Of a stretch of DNA of 64,000 nt, positions 1 through 8,829 are shown piece after piece. The DNA comes from Denitrificimonas caeni DSM 24390 (GTDB lineage Bacteria > Pseudomonadota > Gammaproteobacteria > Pseudomonadales > Pseudomonadaceae): assembly GCF_000421765.1 (NCBI RefSeq), contig NZ_ATXQ01000009.1:35932-99931 (forward strand), given 5' to 3'. The notes below the pieces were generated by a model. The model worked only from the letters and a program-made list of their open reading frames with translations. It was not told the DNA's origin and searched no databases. The translations under genes were made by a program, and so were the position numbers. Positions within the stretch are counted from its first letter, which is position 1. Every line of letters begins with the position of its first letter.

Positions 1-279
1 ATTAGCGGCGATGACAAGCGCAGCAAGATCGAAGTGCAGCACAACGCCGAGGTCAACTTCGTCTACGAAATACGCCCGCGTGCTTATGTGCAACCTGACT
101 TTATTATGCCCGATGATGAAGAAGAGGATCGCGAAGAACGTAAGTACTTCCGTGCCGAAGTGCACTTACTTGAAGGCGGCCAAGACTATGACATCATGGG
201 CTGGTCGCGTGAAGAAGTGATTGATGACATTCTCGATCAGTACGAACAGCACATGCACTTCTTGCACGTCGTACGTTAA
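1..279 (+). CDS. betT: BCCT-family choline/betaine transporter, C-terminal end (partial)
   Basis: Only the last 92 codons are in the window, so the gene is 5'-truncated by the window edge, not broken. The visible part is the cytoplasmic tail: a VNFVYEIRPR stretch, an acidic patch with PDDEEEDREE, then YFRAEVHLLEGGQDYDIMGW and a terminal YEQHMHFLHVVR. From memory this tail is characteristic of long BetT-type BCCT transporters, in which the C-terminal extension senses osmotic or membrane state and tunes uptake of choline, a glycine betaine precursor. No membrane segment is visible here, so the family call rests on the tail alone. It is followed directly by a strong intrinsic terminator. A different BCCT substrate (betaine, carnitine) cannot be excluded. 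Confidence 0.75.
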   Translation: MSGDDKRSKIEVQHNAEVNFVYEIRPRAYVQPDFIMPDDEEEDREERKYFRAEVHLLEGGQDYDIMGWSREEVIDDILDQYEQHMHFLHVVR

Positions 280-297
280 TTTTACTGCTCGACAACC

Positions 298-326
298 AAG
301 GCGCTCTCATCAGAGCGCCTTTTTAT
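298..326 (+). terminator. Intrinsic terminator after betT
   Basis: A 10-bp GC-rich stem (arms 298-307 and 312-321, core AGGCGCTCT/AGAGCGCCT) with a 4-nt loop is followed by a T-rich tract. It closes the betT transcript and isolates it from rep. Confidence 0.9.
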
Positions 327-448
327 TCTGTTACCTGTGCTGCAACCGTCTCGGCACAGGTCTGTAAACAGAGGCAATGCATGCCGATTGATCCTCGACC
401 GGCGACTTCAATGCTAGAATAACGGCTTTACATCCTAGCGGTCTGTTC

Positions 449-2458
449 ATGTCTAAGCTCAATCCCCGCCAACAAGAAGCAGTCAATTACATCAGCGGCC
501 CGATGCTGGTGCTGGCCGGTGCTGGCTCAGGAAAAACCAGCGTGATCACCCGTAAAATTGCTTATTTAATTCAGCAATGCGGTATCTCAGCTCGGCATAT
601 CGTCGCGGTGACCTTTACCAATAAGGCCGCACGGGAAATGAAAGAGCGCGTCACCTCTTTATTACGCGGTGCGGAAGGTCATGGTCTAACCGTGTCCACT
701 TTTCACAACTTAGGTCTAAACATTATCCGCCGTGAGCATGCGCTGCTCGGTTACAAACCCGGCTTCTCTATTTTTGATGATTCCGATGTTAAAAACCTAC
801 TCACTGACATTATGCAAAAAGAATACGCCGGTGATGATGGCGCCGATGAAGTTAAAAACCAGATCAGCAAATGGAAGAATGATTTAGTCCTGCCAGAAGA
901 AGCTTTAGAACTGGCGCGCGGCGGCAAGGAACAAACTGCAGCCATCGTCTACAGCCATTATCAGCGCACACTTAAAGCCTACAACGCAGTGGATTTTGAT
1001 GACCTGATTTTTCAACCGGTCAAACTCTTTCAAAACCACCCAGAGGTATTGGATAAGTGGCGTAACCGCATCCGTTATATGTTGGTGGATGAATACCAAG
1101 ACACCAATACCAGCCAGTATTTACTGGTCAAACTACTGGTGACTGAGCGCGCGCAGTTCACCGTGGTTGGCGATGACGACCAATCGATTTATGCCTGGCG
1201 TGGTGCGCGACCGGAAAATCTGATGCAACTCAAAGAGGATTTTCCTTCGCTAAAAATCGTTATGCTGGAGCAAAACTATCGCTCCACCAGTCGTATTCTT
1301 AAATGCGCCAATATCCTCATCGCTAACAATCCGCACGTGTTTACCAAAGAGCTGTGGAGTGAAATGGGCCATGGCGATGAAATCCGCGTGATTCGCTGCC
1401 GTAATGAAGACGCTGAAGCCGAACGCATTGCCATCGAAATTCTCACCGAGCACATGCGTACTCAACGCCCTTACAGTGATTTTGCGATTTTATACCGTGG
1501 TAACTATCAAGCCAAAATCATGGAATTGAAGCTGCAGGTGCATAAAATCCCCTACCGCTTATCGGGAGGCACCAGCTTCTTTGGCCGCCAAGAAGTGAAA
1601 GATTTGATGTCGTACTTTCGCTTACTGGTCAATCCAGATGACGACAATGCTTTCTTACGTGTGATTAACGTGCCGCGCCGTGAGATTGGTTCTACCACTC
1701 TGGAAAAGCTTAGTAACTATGCCGCCGAGCGTCAGGTCTCCATGTACGAAGCCTGTGCAGAAATAGGCTTAGGCGAACATTTAAACGCTCGCTATACCGA
1801 GCGTTTAGCACGTTTTAAACATTATATGGATAAGCTGCGCCAGCGCTGCTTTAGCGAAGATCCGATTGCGGCGCTAAAAGAAATGATCATTGATATTGAT
1901 TACGAAAACTGGATCCGGCAAAACAGCTCCAGTGAAAAAGCCTGCGAATACCGGATGAGTAACGTTTGGTTTCTGATTGATGCGCTAAAAAACACCTTGG
2001 AGCGCGACGACGAAGGAGAGATGACCATTGAAGAAGCCATCGCCAAGCTGGTTTTACGCGATATGCTCGAGCGTCAAGAAGAAGACGAAGATGGTGCTGA
2101 AGGTGTACAGATGATGACCCTGCACGCCTCCAAAGGTTTGGAGTTTCCCAGTGTGTATATCATGGGCATGGAAGAAGAAATTCTGCCGCACCGCTCCAGT
2201 ATTGAAGCCGATACCATCGAAGAAGAACGCCGTTTGGCCTATGTTGGTATTACCCGTGCGAAGCAAAACCTAACCTTTACCTTTGCCAGTAAACGCAAAC
2301 AGTATGGTGAAATCATCGACTGCTTACCGAGCCGCTTTCTTGATGAATTGCCGGCTGAAGATTTGCAATGGGAAGGACTGGATGAAGCTCCGGTGGAAGT
2401 AAAAGCGGCGCGTGGCAACACGGCTTTAGCGGATATCCGTGCCATGTTGAAAAAATAA
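449..2458 (+). CDS. rep: ATP-dependent DNA helicase Rep
   Basis: Superfamily 1A 3'-5' DNA helicase that removes proteins ahead of replication forks and helps restart them. The 669-residue length matches E. coli Rep (about 673). Visible motifs in order: Q-motif region LNPRQQEAV at the N-terminus, Walker A GAGSGKT near residue 24, motif Ia TFTNKAAREM, Walker B VDEYQDTN near 215, motif III GDDDQSIYAWRGA near 245, motif IV EQNYRST, motif V TLHASKGLEFP near 560 and motif VI YVGITRAK near 600. UvrD is the main alternative, but length and the region after motif VI favour Rep. It stands alone between the betT terminator and a methyltransferase gene 23 bases downstream. The ATG at 449 puts the Q-motif at the usual distance from the N-terminus. 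Confidence 0.93.
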   Translation: MSKLNPRQQEAVNYISGPMLVLAGAGSGKTSVITRKIAYLIQQCGISARHIVAVTFTNKAAREMKERVTSLLRGAEGHGLTVSTFHNLGLNIIRREHALLGYKPGFSIFDDSDVKNLLTDIMQKEYAGDDGADEVKNQISKWKNDLVLPEEALELARGGKEQTAAIVYSHYQRTLKAYNAVDFDDLIFQPVKLFQNHPEVLDKWRNRIRYMLVDEYQDTNTSQYLLVKLLVTERAQFTVVGDDDQSIYAWRGARPENLMQLKEDFPSLKIVMLEQNYRSTSRILKCANILIANNPHVFTKELWSEMGHGDEIRVIRCRNEDAEAERIAIEILTEHMRTQRPYSDFAILYRGNYQAKIMELKLQVHKIPYRLSGGTSFFGRQEVKDLMSYFRLLVNPDDDNAFLRVINVPRREIGSTTLEKLSNYAAERQVSMYEACAEIGLGEHLNARYTERLARFKHYMDKLRQRCFSEDPIAALKEMIIDIDYENWIRQNSSSEKACEYRMSNVWFLIDALKNTLERDDEGEMTIEEAIAKLVLRDMLERQEEDEDGAEGVQMMTLHASKGLEFPSVYIMGMEEEILPHRSSIEADTIEEERRLAYVGITRAKQNLTFTFASKRKQYGEIIDCLPSRFLDELPAEDLQWEGLDEAPVEVKAARGNTALADIRAMLKK

Positions 2459-2481
2459 AAACAAAACATAAAGAGAACTGC

Positions 2482-3204
2482 ATGCAAACCATTGAACGGA
2501 TTTATCCAAACCAACTCGATAAAAACTGTCTTGATGATCAAAACACTCTACGCATTCATCTTGAGCGTTACCAATTTGCAGCGCAACATGCACAAGGCGA
2601 GAGCATTCTCGATATGGCCTGCGGTTGTGGCTATGGCACTTTTTTGCTGGCTCAACAACATCCTGAAAAACAAGTGACCGGCGTTGATTTAGACCCCGAA
2701 GCTATCGCCTATGCCCAGCAACACTATCAAAGCGATAACTTACAGTTCATCTGCGCCAATGCTGAACAGTTCAGTGCGCTGCAGCCCTTTGATACCATTG
2801 TCAGCTTGGAAACCATAGAGCATCTGCCTTGCCCTGTCACTCTGGCAAGCAATCAGGTTAAATTACTCAGCGCAAGCGGCCGTTTAATTGCTTCAGTGCC
2901 GATAACACCAACCTTAGATGGCAACCCTCACCACTTACATGACTTTAGCCAAAGCTCTTTTTTACGTTTATTTAGTGCATTTGAATTGCACTCAATTGAG
3001 CACTTTGAGCAAATTCAATGGTGGCAATTCAAAGGCTTATTTTCAGCACAGCCCGACCTACAAAAAAAACACCGCTCGCAAGGGGTGGGCAATGCCGTGT
3101 TACGCTATTACCTTAAGAATCCTCTGTACCTAATAAAACGCTTATCTTCTATGCTGCGCTATGGTTTTAGTAATCGTTACCTCACCTGTGTCTTTACCCG
3201 CTAA
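2482..3204 (+). CDS. Class I SAM-dependent methyltransferase
   Basis: A 240-residue Rossmann-fold methyltransferase. Motif I is LDMACGCGYG near residue 45, followed by VTGVDLDPEAI, the acidic end of strand beta-2 that binds the SAM ribose. The post-II region is TIVSLETIEHLP, and LIASVPITP follows. The general arrangement resembles the Methyltransf_11/UbiG-like group, whose substrates range from quinones to lipids; nothing visible fixes the substrate. It starts 23 bases after rep with AGAG before the ATG and may be co-transcribed with it. The C-terminus (YYLKNPLYLIKRLSSMLRYG) is basic and hydrophobic, which could allow membrane association. Confidence 0.8.
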   Translation: MQTIERIYPNQLDKNCLDDQNTLRIHLERYQFAAQHAQGESILDMACGCGYGTFLLAQQHPEKQVTGVDLDPEAIAYAQQHYQSDNLQFICANAEQFSALQPFDTIVSLETIEHLPCPVTLASNQVKLLSASGRLIASVPITPTLDGNPHHLHDFSQSSFLRLFSAFELHSIEHFEQIQWWQFKGLFSAQPDLQKKHRSQGVGNAVLRYYLKNPLYLIKRLSSMLRYGFSNRYLTCVFTR

Positions 3205-3296
3205 AGCCCAGAGTATTTATAAATTAAGATGCAACAATTCGCATCCTGATCAATCAACTGCGCATTGCAACACTAAAGCTTTCTAAGGATCTCGTT

Positions 3297-4508
3297 ATCA
3301 CGCTAACTAAGAACTCACTCAGCTTACAACTGATTATCCTCCTCGCTTCCCTCAGTGCTCTGGTGGCGGCGGCGATTGATATGTACTTGCCGGCCTTTCC
3401 CACTGTGGCCACCAGTTTGGATATTACTGCGGGGCAAGTGCAACAAACCCTCACCATCTTTTTGATTGGCTTAGGCATTGGTCAGGGGCTGTATGGGCCG
3501 CTACTGGATCGCTTCGGGCGTAAACCACCCTTATTGATCGGTATTGGGTTATTTATCTTAGGCTCTCTGTTTGCCGCTTTAACCACCAGCTTTGAAGGCT
3601 TATTGGTCGCACGTTTTTTACAAGCCATTGGCGCGGCAGCCGGCTCTGTCGCATCGCGCGCAGTGGTCACCGACACCTGTGATCCACAGAGTTCGGCGCG
3701 TATTTATTCGATGTTAATGCAAGTCATGATGATCGCACCGATCACCGCTCCGATGCTGGGCGGGCTGATTTTATTGTACGGCGAGTGGCATTTGATTTTT
3801 TGGGTGCTGGCCTTACTCGGCATCATCTGTGGTGCATTCACTGTACGTTTGCTCCCGGAAACCTTAGCGGTAGAGCGCCGAGTGCCACTATCAGTGCGCA
3901 GTATCGTGCGTAACTATGCGATCCAACTGAGCAATCCAAGCTTCTTCTTTTACACTCTGGCTGCCAGCTGCACATTGGGCTGCTTGTTTATTTATATCAA
4001 CAATTCACCCTTTGTGTTTATTGAAATGTTTGGCCTGTCGCCTACCCAATTCAGTTATATTTTTGCTGCCAATGCGATGGTGATGATCGCAATCAGCCAA
4101 ATCAACCTGCGTTTATTAAAGTTTTACAGCGTCAAACGCGTGCTCTTTATCGGTCTAGGCGGTTTTATTGTTATTGGTGTCCTACTGCTGAGCATAGTGC
4201 AGTTTGGCTGGGCTGCCTTATGGAACTACAGCATTCTGCTCGGCTTAGGCATGGCCATGCTCGGTTTAATTACCGGCAACCTCACCGCGTTAACCATGGC
4301 GCATACTCAACAACATGCAGGCATTGCCTCGGCGTTGATGGGCCTGATCCAGTTTTTACTGGCCGCTACCATCGGCTTTATCGCCAGTATCATCGCGGCG
4401 CCAACACTCTACACCCTGCCGCTGGCCTTACTGGCGCTTGGTTTAGTTGCTATGGGTTTGTGTCTAATTGGCAGACACTTTGCGCAGCAGGCAACCCCAG
4501 ATCCTTAA
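3297..4508 (+). CDS. Bcr/CflA-family multidrug efflux MFS transporter
   Basis: Drug:H+ antiporter of the major facilitator superfamily with about 12 membrane segments. Seen: AIDMYLPAFPTVATSL in the first periplasmic loop, GQGLYGPLLDRFGRKPPLL (the motif A loop between TM2 and TM3), and AAGSVASRAVVTD in TM5. These are typical of the Bcr/CflA group. The reading frame contains no ATG, GTG or TTG between its upstream stop (3225-3227) and the GTG at 3363, yet the coding pattern and the rest of TM1 (LQLIILLASLSALVAAAIDMYLP) clearly precede that GTG. A Shine-Dalgarno-like TAAGGA at 3284-3289 lies 7 nt before an ATC at 3297, which I take as the likely start; 403 residues result. An error in the sequence, or a start at one of the in-frame CTG codons, remains possible. 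Family call is firm, start is not. Confidence 0.82.
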   Translation: MTLTKNSLSLQLIILLASLSALVAAAIDMYLPAFPTVATSLDITAGQVQQTLTIFLIGLGIGQGLYGPLLDRFGRKPPLLIGIGLFILGSLFAALTTSFEGLLVARFLQAIGAAAGSVASRAVVTDTCDPQSSARIYSMLMQVMMIAPITAPMLGGLILLYGEWHLIFWVLALLGIICGAFTVRLLPETLAVERRVPLSVRSIVRNYAIQLSNPSFFFYTLAASCTLGCLFIYINNSPFVFIEMFGLSPTQFSYIFAANAMVMIAISQINLRLLKFYSVKRVLFIGLGGFIVIGVLLLSIVQFGWAALWNYSILLGLGMAMLGLITGNLTALTMAHTQQHAGIASALMGLIQFLLAATIGFIASIIAAPTLYTLPLALLALGLVAMGLCLIGRHFAQQATPDP

Positions 4509-4606
4509 CTGTCCTGCATCACTTGATTGGTAAACCAGGGCACCAAGCACATACTACAGCTGTCAAAAAATCATCCCGGTAATTAAACATATTAGGCGAG
4601 ACGTTT

Positions 4607-6373
4607 ATGACCTATGAAATTGTGCTCGTTTTGCTCATTACTATCGCAGCCATGACGCTGTTTGTGACCGAAAAACTGCGTATTGATGCCATTGCCATCT
4701 TAGTGCTGGTGAGCTTAACTTTGCTTGACTTGGTCAGCCCCAGCCAAGCTTTAAGCGGCTTTAGTAACCCCGCCACCATCACTGTGGCCTCGATGTTTAT
4801 CCTTGCTGCAGGGCTGCAAAACAGTGGTGCTCTTGCTGGCATCCAACGCTTACTAGGTGCCGCTCGTTCACCTTTACAGTTTTTGCTGATGCTGTTTGGT
4901 CTGCTAGCTTTAATTGCGCCCTTCGTCAATAACACCGCAGTCGTCGCAATCTTTATTCCTATCGTCATTGCTGCCAGCTTAAAAGTTGGTTTATCGCCGT
5001 CGAAAACATTGATCCCCCTCTCCTATGTTGCGCAAATGATGGGCGTAGTAACCTTGATTGGCTCTTCTACCAACCTGCTGGTCAACTCTATAGCCAAAGA
5101 CCTCGGTCACCCAGGCTTTAGTATGTTTGAGTTTTTACCTCTAGCACTGATTTGTGCAAGCGCGGGCTGCTTGTATCTGCTGACCTTTGGTCGCTGGTTA
5201 TTACCTGATGTGCGCAGCGCCGACTTAGAAAACCTCTACGAGTTTGGTCACTATATTAGCGAGCTAAAAGTCACCGAAGACTCGAAATTATTGGGTAGCA
5301 GCGTCGAAGAAGCCAAGCTCAGTAAAGACTACAATGTCTATATCTTAGAATTACTGCGCGACGGAGAAAAGTATTGGTCACCGCGCTCAGAAGAGTTACG
5401 TGTAGGTGATATTTTACTGGCACGCGGGGTTTGGTCTGATCTTGAAACCCTTAAAGATGAACAAAAACTCGAGTTCAATACCCAAACTGACTTTCAACTC
5501 AAAGGTGAGAAACAGGAAAAATCCGTACTGGCCGAAGTGATGATCGCGCCACAGTCGCGTGCAGCAGGACGCTTGCTCGCCGTTTTAAACCGTAGCTGGC
5601 GTTACAACGCGTCGGTGATGGGTGTACAGCGTCGTGGACAAGTCGTGCGCGAGCAGCTGAATAGTTTACGTCTGCGTATTGGTGATATTTTGCTGCTGGC
5701 GTTACCAGAAAAAGATTTGGCTGCTCTGCGTAAAGATAAAAGCGTGATCGTTATTTCACAACGCGAGGCGACACAAAACTACGGTTGGCGAGCACCCTTT
5801 GCTATCGCCATTATGGCTGCAGTGGTCACTGTCTCGGCCATCGGCTGGCTACCAACCGCAATTGCCGCTTTAACCGGCGCGGTGGCGATGACTCTGGCAG
5901 GCTGTGTCCATGCTGATGATGTGTACGAGAGCACCGACTGGTCGATTGTGACTCTAATTGCTGGACTGTTACCCCTTGGGATTGCCATGAGCAGCAGCGG
6001 TGCAGCGCAGTTTTTAGTGGACAACAGCATCGGTTTAGTCAGCCATTTGGGACCCCATGTGGTACTGGCAGTGCTGTACTTGATGGCGCTGGCATTAGGT
6101 GAACTGATGAGTAACTCAGCCGCAGCCGTGCTACTTACCCCAATCGGCTTCTCCACCGCACAACTGATGGGAGCAGATGCCACACCTTTTTTAATTGCCA
6201 TTACCTTCGCCGCCTCAACCAGCTTTATGACCCCAGTGGGCTACCAAACCAATATGATGGTGTATAACGCCGGCGGCTATAAGTTCAGTGACTTTATAAA
6301 AGTTGGCTTGCCGCTCAATACTATTTTTTGGCTCTTGGGCGTGATCTTTATTCCCATGTTTTGGCCGTTTTAG
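4607..6373 (+). CDS. SLC13-family (DASS/CitM-like) permease with two RCK_C domains
   Basis: A 588-residue inner-membrane ion-coupled anion transporter. The N-terminal half (about residues 1-195) and C-terminal half (about 400-588) are membrane-spanning. Each carries the small-residue loop typical of the family: APFVNNTAVVAIFIP with LIGSSTNLLVNS, and SNSAAAVLLTP with SFMTPVGYQTNMMVY. Between them lie two TrkA-C (RCK_C) modules of about 80 residues, each ending in LRVGDILL or LRIGDILL, which in this family are thought to bind a regulatory ligand. Substrate (sulfate, dicarboxylate or another anion) cannot be read from the sequence. Start ATG has GCGAGACG upstream. It appears monocistronic. Confidence 0.83.
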   Translation: MTYEIVLVLLITIAAMTLFVTEKLRIDAIAILVLVSLTLLDLVSPSQALSGFSNPATITVASMFILAAGLQNSGALAGIQRLLGAARSPLQFLLMLFGLLALIAPFVNNTAVVAIFIPIVIAASLKVGLSPSKTLIPLSYVAQMMGVVTLIGSSTNLLVNSIAKDLGHPGFSMFEFLPLALICASAGCLYLLTFGRWLLPDVRSADLENLYEFGHYISELKVTEDSKLLGSSVEEAKLSKDYNVYILELLRDGEKYWSPRSEELRVGDILLARGVWSDLETLKDEQKLEFNTQTDFQLKGEKQEKSVLAEVMIAPQSRAAGRLLAVLNRSWRYNASVMGVQRRGQVVREQLNSLRLRIGDILLLALPEKDLAALRKDKSVIVISQREATQNYGWRAPFAIAIMAAVVTVSAIGWLPTAIAALTGAVAMTLAGCVHADDVYESTDWSIVTLIAGLLPLGIAMSSSGAAQFLVDNSIGLVSHLGPHVVLAVLYLMALALGELMSNSAAAVLLTPIGFSTAQLMGADATPFLIAITFAASTSFMTPVGYQTNMMVYNAGGYKFSDFIKVGLPLNTIFWLLGVIFIPMFWPF

Positions 6374-6453
6374 CTGGGTTAAGCACAGTCTGCAGCGCAG
6401 GCCTGGCCTGCTAAAGAGTGCTAACGCCCACGCTCATGCCATCACAAAAACCC

Positions 6454-6478
6454 GTAAGAGCGAGCCATGCCCGCGAAT
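6454..6478. repeat. Degenerate REP-like palindrome
   Basis: GTAAGAGCGAGC-CAT-GCCCGCGAAT resembles the Pseudomonas repetitive extragenic palindromes of the form GTAGGAGCGRGC...GCYCGCGAA, with an imperfect GCGAGC/GCCCGC stem. It is a single diverged copy. No RAYT transposase gene is visible in the window. Confidence 0.45.
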
Positions 6479-6931
6479 GCAATTCCCTACCTTCATCCTG
6501 CAAGCGAGTGCCGAAGAAAAGCATAGGCTGCCACGTCGCTACGCGCCTCGCAGAGACGCTGATCATCCTCTTGGGAGCGCGGGCCGCTGGCCTGCATCTG
6601 CACCCGCACCCGCACCCGCACTTAGACTAGCAAGCTCGCGAGTACCAACAGCGCCTATTCCAAGCCAGTCACGCCGAGCTGGATCTCTGGATAGAGCGAG
6701 TGCTCTTCGCTGACAGCATTGATGCGGTGTTTGCAGAGTAACGTCTGTTCTGCTGCAGGGAGCGCAAGTCAGGCATAAATGCTCGATCTGCAACGAGGAT
6801 AAGTGCAAGGTTTGCTAAGTTTGCTGGTAGCAGCGCAGCTGTATCGCAAATAGATTCTTGACTGCAAAGTGCTTCGCAGGCATGGCCGGCTGCTTCAGAA
6901 CGCAAACAATACTAGCAACTTGATATTACCC

Positions 6932-6959
6932 AAGACAGCAGATATTTTATTGATATAAT
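6932..6959 (+). promoter_or_regulatory. Candidate sigma-70 promoter of the DGC-YfiR-TonB operon
   Basis: A perfect -10 TATAAT at 6954-6959 sits 16 bp after AAGACA (6932-6937, 4 of 6 matches to TTGACA). Transcription would start near 6966 and give a leader of about 65 nt before the ATG at 7033. The AT-rich stretch around the -10 is partly palindromic, but I could not make a convincing Fur box of it. Confidence 0.5.
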
Positions 6960-7032
6960 GGCAGTGGCCCAACACTAGTTCTAAGCAATAGCCCGCTCGC
7001 AGATCCAACCAAATACAATCACAAAGGCAGCC

Positions 7033-8295
7033 ATGGCAATGCTCAACAGACTCGCAATACGCTATAAGCTGATTATTCTGCTGGGCTTAAGTGGAGGCTT
7101 TGCGCTGCTGATTTCTTCACTAATCATGGTGTCTTCAATGTATTTGACACAGTCGAAGTCATCCATGCAGGTGCTACACCAACTGACTGATGTCATCAGT
7201 GAAAATATGCAGGCTGCACTTGCGTTTAATGATGCAAGCAGCGCCAGTAAGATTTTAGCTTCGCTGCATGCCAATCCACATATTTTACTGGCAATTGTCA
7301 CAAACAATAACGGTCAGATTCTCAGTCAATATCAGCCTAACTTTTTACAAGCTGAGCGCGCACAGATCCATAAGCAAGCACTTGAGCAGATTCTTAAAGA
7401 GCGCACGCCGCAGCAGCCCGATCAATTGCTCGAACATATTCAGCCAGACTGGATGGGAGTAGTGAAACCGGTATTTTTCGAAGGCCAAGCCATTGGCACC
7501 CTAACACTGCTGTCTGACACCCAGATCATGTGGGATGAGTTTCGTAAGTTTGTACTGATGCAAATACTTGCATCAGCTCTGACAGTGGCCCTACTGCTGT
7601 TTTTGTCATTAAAGTTTCAAGCCATTTTTACTCAACCTATCCTTAATCTGATTAGCAGTATGCGTACCGTAGCGCAAACCAAAAACTACCGCACAGTCTT
7701 GGAGTCAGACCATAAGGATGAATTTAAGCACCTCTACGAGGTGTTCAACTCCATGCTGGTCGATATCCAAGAGCGTGATGACCGTCTGTTTAAATTAGCA
7801 ACAACCGATGCTCTAACCGGTCTTGCCAATCGGCACCACGCCATGGAACTCATGAACACTATCATTAACCGTGCACAGCGCACTCAACATCCGTTCGGTT
7901 TGATTATGGTCGATCTGGATTTCTTCAAGACAATCAACGATACCTACGGTCATCAGACTGGTGATCTGGTACTGCAAGAAACTGCTAAGGTACTTCATGA
8001 CAGCGCCCGAGAATATGATCTGGTTGCGCGCATGGGTGGTGAGGAGTTTCTAATTGTCTGTGACGATGCCCCACTACAAACCTGCATTGTTATTGCCGAA
8101 CGCATTCAGCAAAATCTGGCCAATCACGAGATTGAATACGCACCGGGCTGTAAGCTGAATGTTACCGCCAGTATTGGTGTATACAGCTCAGCCCAGAACC
8201 CTGCAGAGACATCCATTACAGCTATGCTGTCTGCCGCCGATGCAGCGATGTATCAAGCCAAGTCTGCTGGCCGCAATACTTACTGCGTGGCCTAG
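7033..8295 (+). CDS. YfiN/TpbB-like membrane diguanylate cyclase
   Basis: Makes c-di-GMP from two GTP. Domains: short cytoplasmic N-terminus, TM1 about residues 13-35, a periplasmic sensor of about 130 residues of the CHASE8 type (SENMQAALAFNDASSASKILASL, as in YfiN), TM2 about 172-195, HAMP about 196-250 and GGDEF about 260-420. The active site is GGEEF at 335-339. The inhibitory I-site RxxD (REYD, 326-329) is intact, so product inhibition is expected. The start ATG has AAGG 5 nt upstream. Its stop abuts the start of a YfiR-like gene, which supports the YfiN assignment: YfiR is the periplasmic inhibitor of YfiN in Pseudomonas. The usual third partner, the OmpA-like lipoprotein YfiB, is missing and a TonB-dependent receptor takes its place. 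Confidence 0.88.
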   Translation: MAMLNRLAIRYKLIILLGLSGGFALLISSLIMVSSMYLTQSKSSMQVLHQLTDVISENMQAALAFNDASSASKILASLHANPHILLAIVTNNNGQILSQYQPNFLQAERAQIHKQALEQILKERTPQQPDQLLEHIQPDWMGVVKPVFFEGQAIGTLTLLSDTQIMWDEFRKFVLMQILASALTVALLLFLSLKFQAIFTQPILNLISSMRTVAQTKNYRTVLESDHKDEFKHLYEVFNSMLVDIQERDDRLFKLATTDALTGLANRHHAMELMNTIINRAQRTQHPFGLIMVDLDFFKTINDTYGHQTGDLVLQETAKVLHDSAREYDLVARMGGEEFLIVCDDAPLQTCIVIAERIQQNLANHEIEYAPGCKLNVTASIGVYSSAQNPAETSITAMLSAADAAMYQAKSAGRNTYCVA

Positions 8296-8829
8296 ATGCC
8301 CTTTGCCTACCGACTCCTATCTTGGTTAATAATCAGCATGACATGGCTGACTCCTCAGTCCTATGCCAATGACGTAGAAACTGAACTGACTGCCGTATTC
8401 ATTGGCCGCTTTGCCAGCTATGTCGAATGGCCAGCCTCAGAACATCGACACTTTGTGATTACCGTACTCGGTGAAAACCTGTTTGACGCCAAGCTCGACC
8501 AGCTTTATCACAATAAGCAAATTAAAGACAAACCCGTTAAAGTGCGCTACGCCGCAACCCTTAATCAGGTGGCTCGCAGCGATATTTTATTTATCAATCT
8601 ACAGACTGCCAGCGACCGCCTATCGGCCATCCATTTTGCCCGTCAACACAGTATGCTGAGCATCAGTACAGCACGAGGTTTTGCTGACAACGGTGGCATC
8701 ATCCAACTCAATATTGTCGAGCAAAAAGCTCAAATCAAAATCAACCATACCGCGGCCCTAGATAGCGGCCTAAAAATTGCTGCGCCATTGCTCTCAATTG
8801 CCACTGTTTTACGGAAAAAACAACCATGA
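8296..8829 (+). CDS. YfiR-family (DUF4154) periplasmic protein
   Basis: A 177-residue protein with a signal peptide (hydrophobic stretch about residues 7-17, cleavage probably after SYA at about 24). The mature part begins ETELTAVFIGRFASYVEWP, the classic DUF4154 opening, followed by FVITVLGENLF and, near the end, IIQLNIVEQKAQIKIN. YfiR of P. aeruginosa binds the periplasmic sensor of YfiN and represses it; here the gene directly follows a YfiN-like cyclase with no gap, so the same role is likely. P. aeruginosa YfiR uses disulfides for stability, but this protein appears to have no cysteine, so redox control of that kind is not expected. Its stop overlaps the next ATG by 4 bases, implying translational coupling with the receptor. 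Confidence 0.85.
   Translation: MPFAYRLLSWLIISMTWLTPQSYANDVETELTAVFIGRFASYVEWPASEHRHFVITVLGENLFDAKLDQLYHNKQIKDKPVKVRYAATLNQVARSDILFINLQTASDRLSAIHFARQHSMLSISTARGFADNGGIIQLNIVEQKAQIKINHTAALDSGLKIAAPLLSIATVLRKKQP

Larger units (their letters stand above)
6374..7032. other. Gene-free interval of about 660 bases
   Basis: No convincing coding sequence: the open frames here lack ribosome-binding sites, have low-complexity products and match no family I know. It holds one REP-like palindrome (6454-6478), three consecutive CCGCAC hexamers near 6604-6621, further short CG-rich palindromic scraps, and at its right end the promoter of the diguanylate cyclase operon. It may be the worn remains of a repeat cluster. 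Confidence 0.6.

Noticed and set aside
5779-6201. 140-codon minus-strand frame inside the SLC13 permease gene
   Set aside because: Antisense shadow of a clear membrane-protein gene; product is a low-complexity Ala/Ser/Thr sequence.
6601-6622. CCGCAC hexamer repeats as a microsatellite or phase-variation tract
   Set aside because: Only about three full units, outside any gene and not near a promoter element.
6418-6905. Four overlapping open frames of 70-81 codons in both strands of the 6.4-7.0 kb interval
   Set aside because: No ribosome-binding sites, compositionally odd products (HPHPHPH, Arg/Ser/Ala-rich) and mutual overlap; treated as noncoding.
6940-6960. Fur box in front of the DGC-YfiR-TonB operon
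   Set aside because: The AT-rich GATATTTTATTGATATAAT stretch is palindrome-like, but it agrees poorly with the 7-1-7 consensus and coincides with the -10 element.
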